Source: Agathobaculum sp. NTUH-O15-33
GTDB lineage: Bacteria; Bacillota; Clostridia; Oscillospirales; Butyricicoccaceae
Direction: 5' to 3'
Assembly (NCBI RefSeq): GCF_033193315.1
Contig: NZ_CP136187.1
Location: 1,178,001 to 1,242,000 of the forward strand
Length of the DNA: 64,000 nt
A model generated the notes under the pieces. The model was not told the DNA's origin. It saw only the letters and a program-made list of their open reading frames with translations, and did not search any database. Positions 8,204 to 17,073 of this stretch are shown one piece after another. Position 1 is the first letter of the stretch, and every line of letters begins with the position of its first letter. The position numbers and the translations under genes are program-made.

Positions 8204-9307
8204 ATGAAACTCGGCATCGTCGGTCTGCCCAATGTGGGCAAGTCAACGCTGTTCAACGCGATTACCCAAGCGGGCGCGGAAAGCGCCAATTACCCGTTTT
8301 GCACCATCGATCCCAACGTCGGCATGGTCGCCGTGCCGGACGAACGGCTCGCCAAGCTGACCGAGCTGTACCACGCGAAAAAGACCACCCCGGCGGTGGT
8401 GGAATTTGTCGATATCGCGGGCCTTGTGCGCGGCGCGTCCAAGGGCGAGGGTCTGGGCAACAAGTTCCTCAGCCATATCCGCGAGGTAGACGCGATCGTT
8501 CATGTGGTGCGCTGCTTTGAAAATGAAAATATCGTGCATGTGGAAGGCTCTGTCGATCCCGCGCGCGATATCGAAACGATCAATCTGGAATTGGTACTTG
8601 CCGATATCGAGCATTTGGAGCGCCGCTTGGACCGCACGCGCAAGGCCGCCAAGGCGGATAAAAAGCTGCAAAAGGACGTGGACGTCCTCGAACAGATCAA
8701 GGCCCATCTGGAAGAGGGCAAGACCGCGCGCACCTTCCCCGGCTTTGAGGACGACGAGGACGTGCGGCGCGTCATGGAGGAAAGCGACCTGCTTTCCTCC
8801 AAAAAGGTGATCTACGCCGCCAATATGGACGAGGCCGGCTTTACCGGCGACAAGACCGAAAACGAGCGCCTTGCCGCCGTGCAGCAGATCGCCGCGAGCG
8901 AGGGCGCGATGGTTTTGCCCATTTGTGCCAAGCTGGAAGAGGATATCGCCTCCATGGACGAGGAGGAAAAGGAGATGTTCCTTTCCGAGCTCGGCCTGCA
9001 CGAATCCGGTTTGGACCGTCTGATCAAGGTCTGCTACGATCTGCTCGGCCTGATGAGCTACCTGACCGCCGGCGAGCCCGAGGTGCGCGCGTGGACGATC
9101 AATAAGGGGACCAAGGCCCCGCAGGCGGCGGGCAAGATCCACACCGATTTCGAGCGCGGCTTTATCCGCGCCGAGGTCATCAGCTATGACGATCTGATCG
9201 CGCTCGGCTCGCTCGCCGCGGCCCGCGAAAAGGGCCTTGTCCGTTCCGAGGGCAAGGAATACGTCATGCAGGACGGCGACGTCGTGCTGTTCCGTTTCAA
9301 CGTTTAA
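8204..9307 (+). CDS. ychF: Redox-regulated ATPase YchF (Obg-family)
   Basis: Universally conserved cytoplasmic P-loop protein of the TRAFAC class that hydrolyses ATP and binds ribosomes. 367 aa, the standard length. It opens with the G1 motif 'GIVGLPNVGKSTLFNAIT', has switch II 'VDIAGLVRGASKGEGLGNKFL', a helical insert from about residue 120 to 200 and a C-terminal TGS-like domain ('WTINKGTKAPQAAGKIHTDFERGFIRAEV'). The start follows GGAGGAAAACAGAT. It is monocistronic, with its own promoter and a terminator. Confidence 0.97.
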   Translation: MKLGIVGLPNVGKSTLFNAITQAGAESANYPFCTIDPNVGMVAVPDERLAKLTELYHAKKTTPAVVEFVDIAGLVRGASKGEGLGNKFLSHIREVDAIVHVVRCFENENIVHVEGSVDPARDIETINLELVLADIEHLERRLDRTRKAAKADKKLQKDVDVLEQIKAHLEEGKTARTFPGFEDDEDVRRVMEESDLLSSKKVIYAANMDEAGFTGDKTENERLAAVQQIAASEGAMVLPICAKLEEDIASMDEEEKEMFLSELGLHESGLDRLIKVCYDLLGLMSYLTAGEPEVRAWTINKGTKAPQAAGKIHTDFERGFIRAEVISYDDLIALGSLAAAREKGLVRSEGKEYVMQDGDVVLFRFNV

Positions 9308-9384
9308 ATCGCACCCAAAGCGCCTGTTGCAAAGTGAAAGGATAGGCTTGGTTTCTGCCATTCCAAACGAGTGGAAGAATGACG

Positions 9385-9421
9385 GCCTGCTGTTCTTTTC
9401 TTGTGCAGCAGGCTCTTTTTT
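9385..9421 (+). terminator. Terminator after ychF
   Basis: Stem GCCTGCTG/CAGCAGGC followed by TCTTTTTT. Confidence 0.85.
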
Positions 9422-9498
9422 ATGCTTTATGACAAGCGCAATCGGTGGCAGCGGGGCATATGGCCGCATAGAATAGCAGTGTGAAAGGTGGTATTTCT

Positions 9499-10779
9499 AT
9501 GGTCATTCATGTTGTCAGGCCGGGGGACTCGCTCTACCGCATTGCGCAAGCGTATGGCGTATCGGTGCAGTACCTCGCCCAACAGAACGAACTGCGCGAT
9601 CCCAACCGGCTGACCCCGGGGCAGACGATCGTCGTGCCGCAGCCGGCGGAAACATACGTGGTCAAGCGCGGAGACACGCTTGGCGATATCGCGGCCAAAC
9701 ACGGCACGAGCGTTATTTCGCTTTGGCAGAACAATCCGCAGCTTGGCGGCACCGACCGCATCTATCCCGGGCAGACGCTCACCATTGCGTTTGCGGAGCC
9801 GAAGCTGGGCACGCTCGCGGTCAACGGCTATGCCTATCCCAATATCGACCAGCGCATCCTGCGGCGCACGCTGCCGTATCTGACTTACTTATCGGTTTTC
9901 TCCTATGGGTTTGACGCTTCGGGCCGTATCATCCCGCAAAACGCCGAGCTGCTCACCAAAATGGCAAAGCAGTACGGCGTAAAGCCGCTGCTGGTGCTCA
10001 CAACGCTGGGGGAGGACGGCCAGTTTTCCGGCGAGCGGGCGCACGCCCTGCTGCGCGATCCCAGAGCGCGCGGCGTGCTGCTGGAAAGTTTGGATCAGGT
10101 TTTGGCCAATCAGGGCTTTGCCGGTGTGGATATCGACTTTGAGTATATCCCGCCCGAGGACGACGAAGTATACGCCTCGTTTGTAAATGAAGTGCGCACG
10201 CGGCTCGCCCCGCAGGGCATGACGGTCATGGTGGCCCTCGCCCCCAAAACCTCGGCCGAACAGCGCGGCCTGCTGTACGAAGCGCACGATTACCGCGCCC
10301 TTGGCGCATCGGCGGACGATGTGCTATTGATGACCTATGAATGGGGCTATGCGTTGTCCGCGCCCATGGCGGTCGCGCCGATTGATAAGGTGGCGCAGGT
10401 GGTGTCGTTCGCCACGTCGGTCGTGCCGCCGGATAAAATTTTTATGGGCATTCCGAACTACGGCTATGATTGGACGCTGCCATACGTACAGGGGCGGTCG
10501 CGTGCGCGCAGCCTTGGCAATGTGCAGGCGACCGAGCAGGCGATCCAAGTCGGCGCGCCCATTCAGTATGATGAAACGGCGCAGTCGCCGCACTATAACT
10601 ATTGGCGCGAACGGGCCGAGCACGAGGTCTGGTTCGAGGACGCGCGTTCCATCCGCGCCAAGCTGGCGCTCGCGGGCGAGTTCCGGCTGAGGGGTGTAAG
10701 CATTTGGAACATCATGCGGTATTTCCCGCAGCTTTGGCTGGTGCTGAACGAGTTATACAACATCGAAAAGCTGGATTAA
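9499..10779 (+). CDS. LysM-containing glycoside hydrolase family 18 protein (SleL/YaaH type)
   Basis: 426 aa from the ATG at 9499, preceded by AAAGGTGG; a GTG at 9481 in frame lies upstream of that ribosome site and is rejected. Two LysM peptidoglycan-binding domains occupy about residues 2-45 ('HVVRPGDSLYRIAQAYGV') and 51-96 ('YVVKRGDTLGDIAAKHGT'). The GH18 barrel follows, with the catalytic DxDxE motif in 'GVDIDFEYI'. This layout is that of spore cortex N-acetylglucosaminidases such as SleL/YaaH. No signal peptide is present, which fits proteins loaded onto spores from the mother cell. Role in germination is inferred. Confidence 0.9.
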   Translation: MVIHVVRPGDSLYRIAQAYGVSVQYLAQQNELRDPNRLTPGQTIVVPQPAETYVVKRGDTLGDIAAKHGTSVISLWQNNPQLGGTDRIYPGQTLTIAFAEPKLGTLAVNGYAYPNIDQRILRRTLPYLTYLSVFSYGFDASGRIIPQNAELLTKMAKQYGVKPLLVLTTLGEDGQFSGERAHALLRDPRARGVLLESLDQVLANQGFAGVDIDFEYIPPEDDEVYASFVNEVRTRLAPQGMTVMVALAPKTSAEQRGLLYEAHDYRALGASADDVLLMTYEWGYALSAPMAVAPIDKVAQVVSFATSVVPPDKIFMGIPNYGYDWTLPYVQGRSRARSLGNVQATEQAIQVGAPIQYDETAQSPHYNYWRERAEHEVWFEDARSIRAKLALAGEFRLRGVSIWNIMRYFPQLWLVLNELYNIEKLD

Positions 10780-10786
10780 ATATGGG

Positions 10787-10823
10787 GAAACCGGCCGGAA
10801 TATTCCTGTTCCGGCCGGTTTTT
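10787..10823 (+). terminator. Terminator after the GH18 gene
   Basis: Stem AAACCGGCCGGAA with its complement, ending CCGGCCGGTTTTT. Confidence 0.88.
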
Positions 10824-10856
10824 GGCGTGTGTTGGGCGAATGGGTGGGTATTTCCA

Positions 10857-10886
10857 TTGCAAAACGGTTACAAAGTGCACTATACT
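10857..10886 (+). promoter_or_regulatory. Promoter of the CAP-domain gene
   Basis: TTGCAA at 10857-10862, an 18-bp spacer, TATACT at 10881-10886; the gene begins 62 bp later. Confidence 0.55.
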
Positions 10887-10948
10887 TTGGGTCATGGAGC
10901 AAAGGCATCCAGCAGTGCTCCGCAGAAACAACCAAGGAGGTATCTACC

Positions 10949-11791
10949 ATGAAGATGAAGAAGATGATCCCGCTCGCGCTCGCGCTCACCGTTGTCGCGA
11001 CCAGCTCGGCGGGCGCGGCATACCGCCCGATTACGGTGCGGCCGAACGGACAGCACAGTCAGGTGATCACCAATCTGAAAAATAAGACGCTGCAGGAGTT
11101 CTGCGAGAAGTACGGCTTCTCTTTCTGCGGCAGCCAGTGGAACTGCCCGGTGGTTAAGCCGGAGCAGAAGCCGGACGTAAAACCGGACGAGACCCCGGAC
11201 GTGAAGCCCGAGGAAAAGCCCGACCAGACGCCGGACGTGAAGCCGGAAGAAAAGCCCGACCAGACGCCGGACGTGAAGCCGGAGGAAAAGCCCGACCAGA
11301 CCCCGGACGTCAAGCCGGAGGAAAAGCCCGACCAGACCCCGGACGTCAAGCCGGAGGAGAAGCCCGACCAGACCCCGGACGTCAAGCCCGAGGAAAAGCC
11401 GGACGGCGGCCAGACGCAGGGCAACTACGCCGCCGAGGTCGTACGCCTCGTGAACGCGGAACGCGCCAAGCAGGGCCTTTCGGCGCTGAAGGTATCCACC
11501 ACCGTGCAGTCTGCGGCGCAGGTCCGCGCGAAGGAGATCAAGCAGTCGTTCTCGCACACGCGGCCGAACGGTTCCTCCTGCTTTACCGCGCTGACGGAGG
11601 CGGGCGTTTCCTATCGCGGCGCCGGTGAGAACATTGCATACGGCCAGTCCACGCCGGCGGCGGTCATGAACGCTTGGATGAATTCCGAGGGTCACCGCGC
11701 CAACATTATGAACGGCAGCTTTACGACGATCGGCGTAGGCTACACGGTCATTAACGGCACGCCGTACTGGACGCAGATGTTTACATCCTAA
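10949..11791 (+). CDS. Secreted CAP-domain protein with tandem-repeat linker
   Basis: 280 aa from the ATG at 10949 (AAGGAGG upstream). A signal peptide (MKMKKMIPLALALTVVATSSAGA) is followed by a short N-terminal stretch and an acidic/proline-rich linker of five full 12-residue units (DVKPEEKPDQTP) plus imperfect ends, about residues 84-155. The C-terminal half is a CAP/SCP domain: 'VVRLVNAERAKQGLSALKV', 'SFSHTRPNGSSCFTAL' and 'GENIAYG...NSEGHRANIMNGSF' carry the conserved His and Glu positions. Such proteins are exported and often wall-associated; their biochemical role is not settled. Homologues include YkwD-type proteins. Confidence 0.9.
   Translation: MKMKKMIPLALALTVVATSSAGAAYRPITVRPNGQHSQVITNLKNKTLQEFCEKYGFSFCGSQWNCPVVKPEQKPDVKPDETPDVKPEEKPDQTPDVKPEEKPDQTPDVKPEEKPDQTPDVKPEEKPDQTPDVKPEEKPDQTPDVKPEEKPDGGQTQGNYAAEVVRLVNAERAKQGLSALKVSTTVQSAAQVRAKEIKQSFSHTRPNGSSCFTALTEAGVSYRGAGENIAYGQSTPAAVMNAWMNSEGHRANIMNGSFTTIGVGYTVINGTPYWTQMFTS
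11198..11413 (+). repeat. 36-bp tandem repeats inside the CAP-domain gene
   Basis: Five 36-bp units from 11198 to 11377, then a partial sixth to 11413. Each encodes DVKPEEKPDQTP with only silent differences, which points to recent expansion by slippage or unequal exchange. Copy number could vary between strains. Confidence 0.9.
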
Positions 11792-11806
11792 AAGAATACC
11801 GATGCT

Positions 11807-11848
11807 AAAATGGGGGAACGCTGCAGCTTTTGCAGCGTCCCCCATTTT
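11807..11848. terminator. Bidirectional terminator between CAP and anti-sigma genes
   Basis: Near-perfect stem AAAATGGGGGAACGCTGCA/TGCAGCGTCCCCCATTTT between two convergent genes. Confidence 0.88.
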
Positions 11849-11883
11849 GTTTCTACACCGGCTTTTAAAGAGAGGAAGGCGGG

Positions 11884-12921
11884 TTAGGCGGTAAGCGGGT
11901 ACTCGGTATCGTTCAGCACGACGGACTGTACGTTTTCCAGTTCAAAGGTCTTGGCAAGCACATAGGTGCCGACGTCGTAGCCTTCGCCGGCCGAGCCGCT
12001 GCCTTGACCAAGAACGTACAGCGTGCGGTCTATGCTGTTTTGTTTGTCCTGAATGACCAGCTCCGTGCCGTCCTTCATATGGACCGCGATATAGTCAAGC
12101 TCGTCCACCACGCAGTTCATCTCCGGGTCGCCCACGCGCAAGCCGATTTGCGACAGGGTGACGAGTCCGTCGGCGCTCTGGTAATACGGCAGGGGCGTAA
12201 ATGCGGGCAGTGTGACGGTTAGAAGCGGCGAAGGCCGCGTCATGCCGTCGTCGTCGACCGTGTACTTGCCTTGCTCGCCGACCTCAAGCCGCAGCGAGCC
12301 GTCGGACGCGGTATAATTGCCCACGGGAATAAACGCGCCTTCTATATAATAGTCGTTTGGCGTGGAGCGCGCTTCATTTAAATAGAACTTACCGGCGCAC
12401 CAGTCGGATTGACCGAACCAGACGTCAAATGTCAGCTGGCCGTCCTCGTTCGCCATGCATTCGGCCAGATCACTCCAAACGATGTTGTCTCCCTTATATT
12501 GTTCCAGCGTGCCGGTGGTGGAGAACGGCATCACGCCGTCCTTCTTTTTGTTTTCAAGGTGCAGGCTGACCACGCCCGTGCCCGCGCTCTCGTCAAACAG
12601 CACGGATTCGACGGAGACGCGGTATGCGTCGTTTTCGTCCACAAGCGCGCCCGGCGCGGGGGTGATGGTATGCCCGTTCAGCAGTTGCTCGTCCGCGCCC
12701 TGAAAGAGCAGAGAAAAATGCCGCTGTATCTGCTGCGGCAGGTCGCTGGCCGCGAACGCGGTTCCGCCGATACAGAGGGCGGCCGCCGCGCCGACGGCGA
12801 TCAGCGTGCGAAACGGTCTGCGCCGCGCGCGCTGCGGCTGTGCGGGCAAGTCTTGCAGGGTCTGCCGCACGCGGCGGTCAAAATCCTCGGTCATTTGGGG
12901 CAGGTCGGTATGGTTCATCAT
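11884..12921 (-). CDS. DUF4179 membrane protein, probable anti-sigma factor
   Basis: 345 aa from the ATG at 12921, which overlaps the sigma-factor stop as ATGA and is preceded by GGAAGGAG; an ATG three codons earlier is possible. A cytoplasmic N-terminal part of about 45 residues ('MTEDFDRRVRQTLQDLP') is followed by one membrane segment ('TLIAVGAAAALCIGGTAFAA') and a large outer domain of the DUF4179 type. Proteins of this layout encoded after an ECF sigma factor normally hold that sigma factor inactive at the membrane. The signal sensed is unknown. Confidence 0.82.
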   Translation of the reverse strand: MMNHTDLPQMTEDFDRRVRQTLQDLPAQPQRARRRPFRTLIAVGAAAALCIGGTAFAASDLPQQIQRHFSLLFQGADEQLLNGHTITPAPGALVDENDAYRVSVESVLFDESAGTGVVSLHLENKKKDGVMPFSTTGTLEQYKGDNIVWSDLAECMANEDGQLTFDVWFGQSDWCAGKFYLNEARSTPNDYYIEGAFIPVGNYTASDGSLRLEVGEQGKYTVDDDGMTRPSPLLTVTLPAFTPLPYYQSADGLVTLSQIGLRVGDPEMNCVVDELDYIAVHMKDGTELVIQDKQNSIDRTLYVLGQGSGSAGEGYDVGTYVLAKTFELENVQSVVLNDTEYPLTA

Positions 12922-13400
12922 GCAAAGCACGCTCCTTCCAAGCTTTCACGCAGCAGCTTCCGCGCGGCGGACAGTCTGCTTTTTATCGTCCCTTCGGGCA
13001 GGTCGAGCAGGCGCGCGATCTCGCGCGTTTTAAAGCCCTCCCAATAGTACAGCACCACGGGCAGACGGTATTTTTCCTCCAATGTGCCAAGCGCGGCGTA
13101 CAGGTCGCTGTGATCGTCCGGCGCGGGGGCGGGTATGGCGGCGGCGAGCGCGGGCTCATACGGCGCTAGGCGCTGCCGCCGGCGCAAAATCGCCGTGCAT
13201 TCGTTGATTAAAATGCGCGTCAGCCACGTTTTAAAGTATCGGGCGCTCCGCAGCGACGGCAGCTGCTCCCACGCGCGCAGGATCGCCTGCTGCGCCGCGT
13301 CGGCGCAGTCCGCCTCGCTTTGCAGCATGGCCTTGGCCACGCGGTAAAGCGTCGGTTCGGCTTCCAGCACCGCGTCGGTAAATGCGGTTTTGTCCATCAT
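12918..13400 (-). CDS. ECF-type RNA polymerase sigma factor
   Basis: 160 aa from the ATG at 13400 (AAAGGACGG upstream). Region 2 is 'LYRVAKAMLQSEADCADAAQQAILRAWEQLPSL', followed by 'YFKTWLTRILINECTAILRRR', and region 4 is 'LEEKYRLPVVLYYWEGFKTREIARLLDLPEGTIKSRLSAARKLL' with a clear helix-turn-helix. It directs RNA polymerase to a small stress or envelope regulon. It is translationally coupled to the DUF4179 protein. No autoregulated promoter could be identified with confidence. Confidence 0.93.
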   Translation of the reverse strand: MMDKTAFTDAVLEAEPTLYRVAKAMLQSEADCADAAQQAILRAWEQLPSLRSARYFKTWLTRILINECTAILRRRQRLAPYEPALAAAIPAPAPDDHSDLYAALGTLEEKYRLPVVLYYWEGFKTREIARLLDLPEGTIKSRLSAARKLLRESLEGACFA

Positions 13401-13495
13401 GGGCGTTCCGTCCTTTCTGAAAGCTTCAGGCGGCCGCCAAAACTTTGCTTTCATGGATTAGATGGAATAGCGTTGCTTTTGGTTCAGTGTAAAAC

Positions 13496-13701
13496 AAAAA
13501 AATCCCTCTGTTGAGCAATGCCATTCAGTTAAAGCATTTCCATATGTCTGTCATCCTGAGCGAAGCGAAGGATCTCGCGCGAACGCGCAATCCTTACCGA
13601 AAATCGCGCGTTCGCGCGAGATTCTTCGGACTGTTGGCCTCAGAATGACAATACTAGGAAGCTTAGCTGAATGATATTGCTCTGTCGAGGGATTTTTTTA
13701 T
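13496..13701. terminator. Composite terminator with an inserted palindromic repeat
   Basis: The outer arms AAAAAAATCCCTCTGTTGAG and its imperfect complement ending in GAGGGATTTTTTTA form a bidirectional terminator stem. Inside it lie a TIR-like pair (CCATTCAGTTAAAGC and GCTTAGCTGAATGATA) and the ~100-bp inverted repeat at 13550-13649. This fills the gap between the sigma gene and cysK; the cysK transcript would end here. Confidence 0.65.
13550..13649. repeat. GTCATTC/GAATGAC palindromic repeat, copy 1
   Basis: Begins GTCATCCTGAGCGAAGCGAA and ends CAGAATGAC. The inner halves are complementary around CTCGCGCGAACGCGC / GCGCGTTCGCGCGAG. It is related to 17111-17212 and 47218-47320. No open frame. 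Confidence 0.85.
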
Positions 13702-13724
13702 GTTAGGAGAGAAAAGAAAATGGT

Positions 13725-14657
13725 TTACTCGGTTACGAGCGGGGTGGAGAGGTAGCGGTCGCCGGTGTCGGGCAGCAGGGCGACGATGGTCTTGCCCGCG
13801 TTCTCCGGGCGCTTCGACAGCTCGACGGCGGCGTGCAGCGCCGCGCCGGAGGAAATGCCGACAAACAGGCCTTCGCTGTGGGTAAAGGCGCGCGCGGCCG
13901 CAAAGGCTTCCTCGCCCTTGACGCGCACGACCTCGTCGTAAATCTTGGTATCCAGCACGTCCGGTACAAAGCCCGCGCCGATGCCTTGAATCTTATGCGG
14001 GCCGCCGCGGCCCTCGGTCAGCACGGGGGATTCGTCCGGCTCGACCGCGATAATCTGAACGTTCGGGTTCTTCTCCTTTAAATAGGAGCCGACGCCCGTA
14101 ATCGTGCCGCCGGTGCCGATACCCGCGACAAAGATATCGATCTTGCCGCCGGTCTGCTCCCAGATCTCCGGGCCGGTGGTCGCGCGGTGCGCGGCCGGGT
14201 TTGCCGGGTTGACGAACTGGCCGGGGATAAAGCTGTTCGGGGTCTCCTTCGCCAGCTCCTCCGCCTTGGCGATCGCGCCGGTCATTCCCTTGGAGCCCTC
14301 GGTCAGCACCAGCTCCGCGCCGTAGGCCTTGAGCATGTTGCGGCGCTCCACACTCATGGTTTCGGGCATGGTGAGAATGATCTTGTAGCCGCGCGCGGCC
14401 GCTACCGCCGCAAGGCCGATGCCGGTGTTGCCGCTCGTCGGCTCGATAATGGTCGCGCCGGGCTTTAAAGCGCCGCTCGCTTCGGCCTGATCGATCATGG
14501 CGTTCGCAACGCGGTCTTTAACGGAGCCCGCCGGGTTAAAATATTCGAGCTTCGCTAGGATTTCGGCCTTTGCGCCGAGCTTTTGGGCCATTTTATCCGC
14601 CGCGTAAAGCGGGGTGTTGCCGATCAGTTCGGCAAAGCTTCTTTTAATATCAGACAT
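13725..14657 (-). CDS. cysK: Cysteine synthase A (O-acetylserine sulfhydrylase)
   Basis: PLP enzyme joining O-acetylserine and sulfide to give cysteine. 310 aa, the normal length. The PLP lysine is Lys47 in '[11 protein letters not shown]', the phosphate-binding loop is '[10 protein letters not shown]' and the substrate loop '[12 protein letters not shown]' is intact. The start has AAAGGCGG upstream on the minus strand. It is monocistronic, with a well-formed promoter and an operator-like palindrome. CysK is favoured over cystathionine beta-synthase by its length and the absence of CBS domains. Confidence 0.96.
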   Translation of the reverse strand: MSDIKRSFAELIGNTPLYAADKMAQKLGAKAEILAKLEYFNPAGSVKDRVANAMIDQAEASGALKPGATIIEPTSGNTGIGLAAVAAARGYKIILTMPETMSVERRNMLKAYGAELVLTEGSKGMTGAIAKAEELAKETPNSFIPGQFVNPANPAAHRATTGPEIWEQTGGKIDIFVAGIGTGGTITGVGSYLKEKNPNVQIIAVEPDESPVLTEGRGGPHKIQGIGAGFVPDVLDTKIYDEVVRVKGEEAFAAARAFTHSEGLFVGISSGAALHAAVELSKRPENAGKTIVALLPDTGDRYLSTPLVTE

Positions 14658-14686
14658 TGGGTAGTACCGCCTTTCTTGAATTCACC

Positions 14687-14713
14687 TAATTCATATATGT
14701 TTAATATGAATTA
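14687..14713 (-). promoter_or_regulatory. Operator-like palindrome of cysK
   Basis: Perfect 10-bp arms, TAATTCATAT and ATATGAATTA, spaced by 7 bases, directly downstream of the cysK -10 box and over the expected transcription start. A repressor site is likely. An Rrf2-type regulator such as CymR would be natural for a cysteine gene, but that is inference. Confidence 0.6.
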
Positions 14714-14742
14714 AGCATACAACCCTTTCCCGGATTTGTCAA
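14714..14742 (-). promoter_or_regulatory. Promoter of cysK
   Basis: On the minus strand, TTGACA (14742-14737), exactly 17 bp, then TATGCT (14719-14714). Confidence 0.7.
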
Positions 14743-14760
14743 GGGGGAATTTTCAAAAAA

Positions 14761-14794
14761 TAAAAAAGCCCGCGCGGCGGCGTGCCGTGCGGGC
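14761..14794 (-). terminator. Terminator after the GH3 gene
   Basis: On the minus strand the GC-rich stem GCCCGCACGGC/GCCGCGCGGGC is followed by TTTTTTA. Confidence 0.82.
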
Positions 14795-14886
14795 AATGAA
14801 TTTTCACCGTGAAAGGTACCATACAGCGGGATCATCGTCTGTTTGCGTGTCGTTCGGATAATATTTACCACATAGATGAAGCTTCT

Positions 14887-16036
14887 TTATGCCTCGATCA
14901 GTCCCAAATCCATTTTCCAGCGGATGACGCGCAGGGCGGCGGCGCGAATCTGCGACTGGTCCAGCTCGCCCGAAGAGAGGGCGGCCAGCACCGCGCCGTA
15001 CTGCGTGACAAAATCCGAGGAAATGAGCATATCGTTGCCCGCTTTGACGGCGAGAACCGCGGCGTCCGCGCCGTCGGTATACGCGGTGATCGCATCCATG
15101 ATTAGGTCGTCGGTCATGGCGACGCCGTCAAACGCAAGCTCGCGTCGCAGCAGCTCATGCACGGCGGGAGAGAGGGAGGCGGGCAGATCGGGGTCAACAT
15201 TGGTGATGACGTTGTGGCAGACCAGCACCGCGCCCGCGCCCGCCTGAATGCCGCTTGTAAACGGCACGAAATCGCCGTCGCGGAACCCGGCGAGCGGGCG
15301 CTCGTCAATCGCGATACCGGTGTGCGTATCGATATTGGAGCCGTAGCCGGGGAAGTGCTTGAGCACCGCGCCCATGTTATCCGCCCGCATTTGGCGCACA
15401 ACGGTTTTCACATAATCCCCGGTTTCGGCGGCTCCCTGCCCAAAGGAGCGGGCGTTGATGAAATCGCCGGGATCGGTCGAAACGTCGCACACGGGCGCAA
15501 GGTTCACATTGACGCCGATCGAGGAAAGCAGCGCGTCCTTTTTCCTTGGTGTCGCTGGTGATCAGCTCCATGCCGCCCTCGCGGTAGAGCGCCTGCGGCG
15601 ACAGAAACTTGCCCGCGCGGAAATTGGGGTTCGAGCTGACGCGGACCACCGTGCCGCCTTCCTCGTCCACGCCGATCAGCATGGGCGTTTTCACGGCGGC
15701 CTGATAGCTTTCTATGGTTTGCTTGACCGAATCGGGCGTTTGCCCTTCAAAATCGCGGCCAAACAGGATGTAGCCGCCGATATTGTATTGCCCCGCGAGC
15801 GCGGCGGCTTCGGTTTCCGGGCAGCGCGCAAAAAACATCTGCGCGACCTGCTCCTCGGCGGACAGGCTGTCCACATAGGTTTCCGCCGGGTCGGCCGGCG
15901 GCTCGGGGGCGGGCGGGATATCGGCGGTTTGCTGGTTTTCCGCCTGCGGGGGCGTATCCTCTCCGGTCGCGGCGGGCTGGCCGCAGGCGCCGAGGCAAAC
16001 CAGCGCCAGCGCAAGGCAAAGCAGTCTTTTCTTCAT
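14887..16036 (-). pseudogene. Glycoside hydrolase family 3 lipoprotein (beta-N-acetylhexosaminidase type), frameshifted
   Basis: One gene split over two frames. From the ATG at 16036 (AGGAGGAAGAATCCAT upstream) the N-terminal part has a lipoprotein signal (MKKRLLCLALALVCLGACGQ), a proline-rich linker and the GH3 start 'QVAQMFFARCPETEA...GGYILFGRDFEG'. It leaves frame in the A5 run at 15539-15543. Removing one A restores 'KEKDALLSSIGVNVNLAPVCDV', and the second frame continues with the catalytic dyad segment 'KHFPGYGSNIDTHTG' and the nucleophile region 'VAMTDDLIMDAI' to the end. The repaired protein is 382 aa, normal for an NagZ-like enzyme. All active-site motifs survive, so this is either a very recent mutation or a base-calling error. 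Confidence 0.85.
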
Positions 16037-16146
16037 ATGGATTCTTCCTCCTAAAACAGTATTTTTATTATAACACGGTGTGCGCCGCCATTGCAAAGCC
16101 TATCACATATATGGTAAGATAGGGGACGAATAGGGGGAGAGGGACC

Positions 16147-17064
16147 TTGGAAACGATAGGCCGGTTTGCGCCCAGCCCGAGCGGGCGCATGCATCTGGGC
16201 AATGTGCTGTGCGCGCTGCTCGCGTGGCTGTCGGCGCGCAGGCAGGGCGGCGCGTATCTGCTGCGCATCGAGGATTTGGACACCATGCGCTGCCCGCGCA
16301 GCTTTGCGGAGCTCATCATAGACGATCTGCGCTGGCTCGGTCTGGACACGGACGGCGAGGTGCTTTACCAATCCGAACGCACCGCAATATATGAGGAATA
16401 TGAGGCGATCCTGCGCGAAAAAGGGCTGCTGTACCCGTGCTTTTGCTCGCGCGCCGCGCTGCACGCGGCGTCCGCGCCCCATCTGTCCGATGGGCGCGTG
16501 GTATACGCGGGCACCTGCCGTGAACTGACCGAAGCGGAGACTGCGGAAAAACGGAAAACCCGCGCGCCCGCGACCCGTGTGCGCGTGCCTCATGAAACGA
16601 TCTCGTTTACGGACGGCGTATACGGCCCCTACCGGGAAGCGCTGGCCGAGGAATGCGGCGATTTTATCATTCGCCGGTCGGACGGCGTGTTCGCTTACCA
16701 GCTCGCCGTTACCGTGGACGATGCGCTTTCAGGCGTGACCGAGGTGGTGCGCGGAAGCGACCTGCTTTCCTCCGCGCCGCGCCAGATCTGGCTGCACCGG
16801 CTGTTCGGCTTTACGCCGCCCGCGTTTGTGCATATCCCGCTGCTGTGCGATCGGGATGGACGGCGGCTGTCCAAGCGGGATGAGGATCTCGACCTCGGCC
16901 TGCTGCGGCGGCGCTGCAAGCCCGAGCAGGTGGTGGGCTGGCTGGCCTTTGCCGCTGGGCTGATCGATTCGCCGGAGCCGGTCGCGGCGCGCGAATTGAT
17001 CGACCATTTTGCGTGGGAGCTCGTGCCGCGGCACGAGCTGCGCTTGCCCGATGTGATAGGCTGA
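16147..17064 (+). CDS. gluQ: Glutamyl-Q tRNA(Asp) synthetase
   Basis: Truncated glutamyl-tRNA synthetase paralogue that attaches glutamate to the queuosine base of tRNA-Asp. 305 aa, with no anticodon-binding domain, as expected. The class I signature is 'FAPSPSGRMHLGN' and the KMSKS-like motif is 'RLSKRDED'. The family zinc site is visible as 'CFCS' (about residues 98-101) with the later Tyr/Cys of 'VVYAGTC'. I use the TTG at 16147 as the start because GGGGGAGAGGG lies directly before it and homology begins at once. It stands alone, between the GH3 gene and a palindromic terminator. Confidence 0.92.
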   Translation: METIGRFAPSPSGRMHLGNVLCALLAWLSARRQGGAYLLRIEDLDTMRCPRSFAELIIDDLRWLGLDTDGEVLYQSERTAIYEEYEAILREKGLLYPCFCSRAALHAASAPHLSDGRVVYAGTCRELTEAETAEKRKTRAPATRVRVPHETISFTDGVYGPYREALAEECGDFIIRRSDGVFAYQLAVTVDDALSGVTEVVRGSDLLSSAPRQIWLHRLFGFTPPAFVHIPLLCDRDGRRLSKRDEDLDLGLLRRRCKPEQVVGWLAFAAGLIDSPEPVAARELIDHFAWELVPRHELRLPDVIG

Positions 17065-17073
17065 ATGAAAGAC

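Noticed and set aside
11198..11413. CRISPR-like array
   Set aside because: Units are contiguous and in frame without spacers; this is a coding tandem repeat.
11059..11424. Repetitive open frame on the minus strand (SGFSSGLTSGVW units)
   Set aside because: It is the antisense shadow of the 36-bp repeats in the CAP-domain gene; no ribosome site, no homology.
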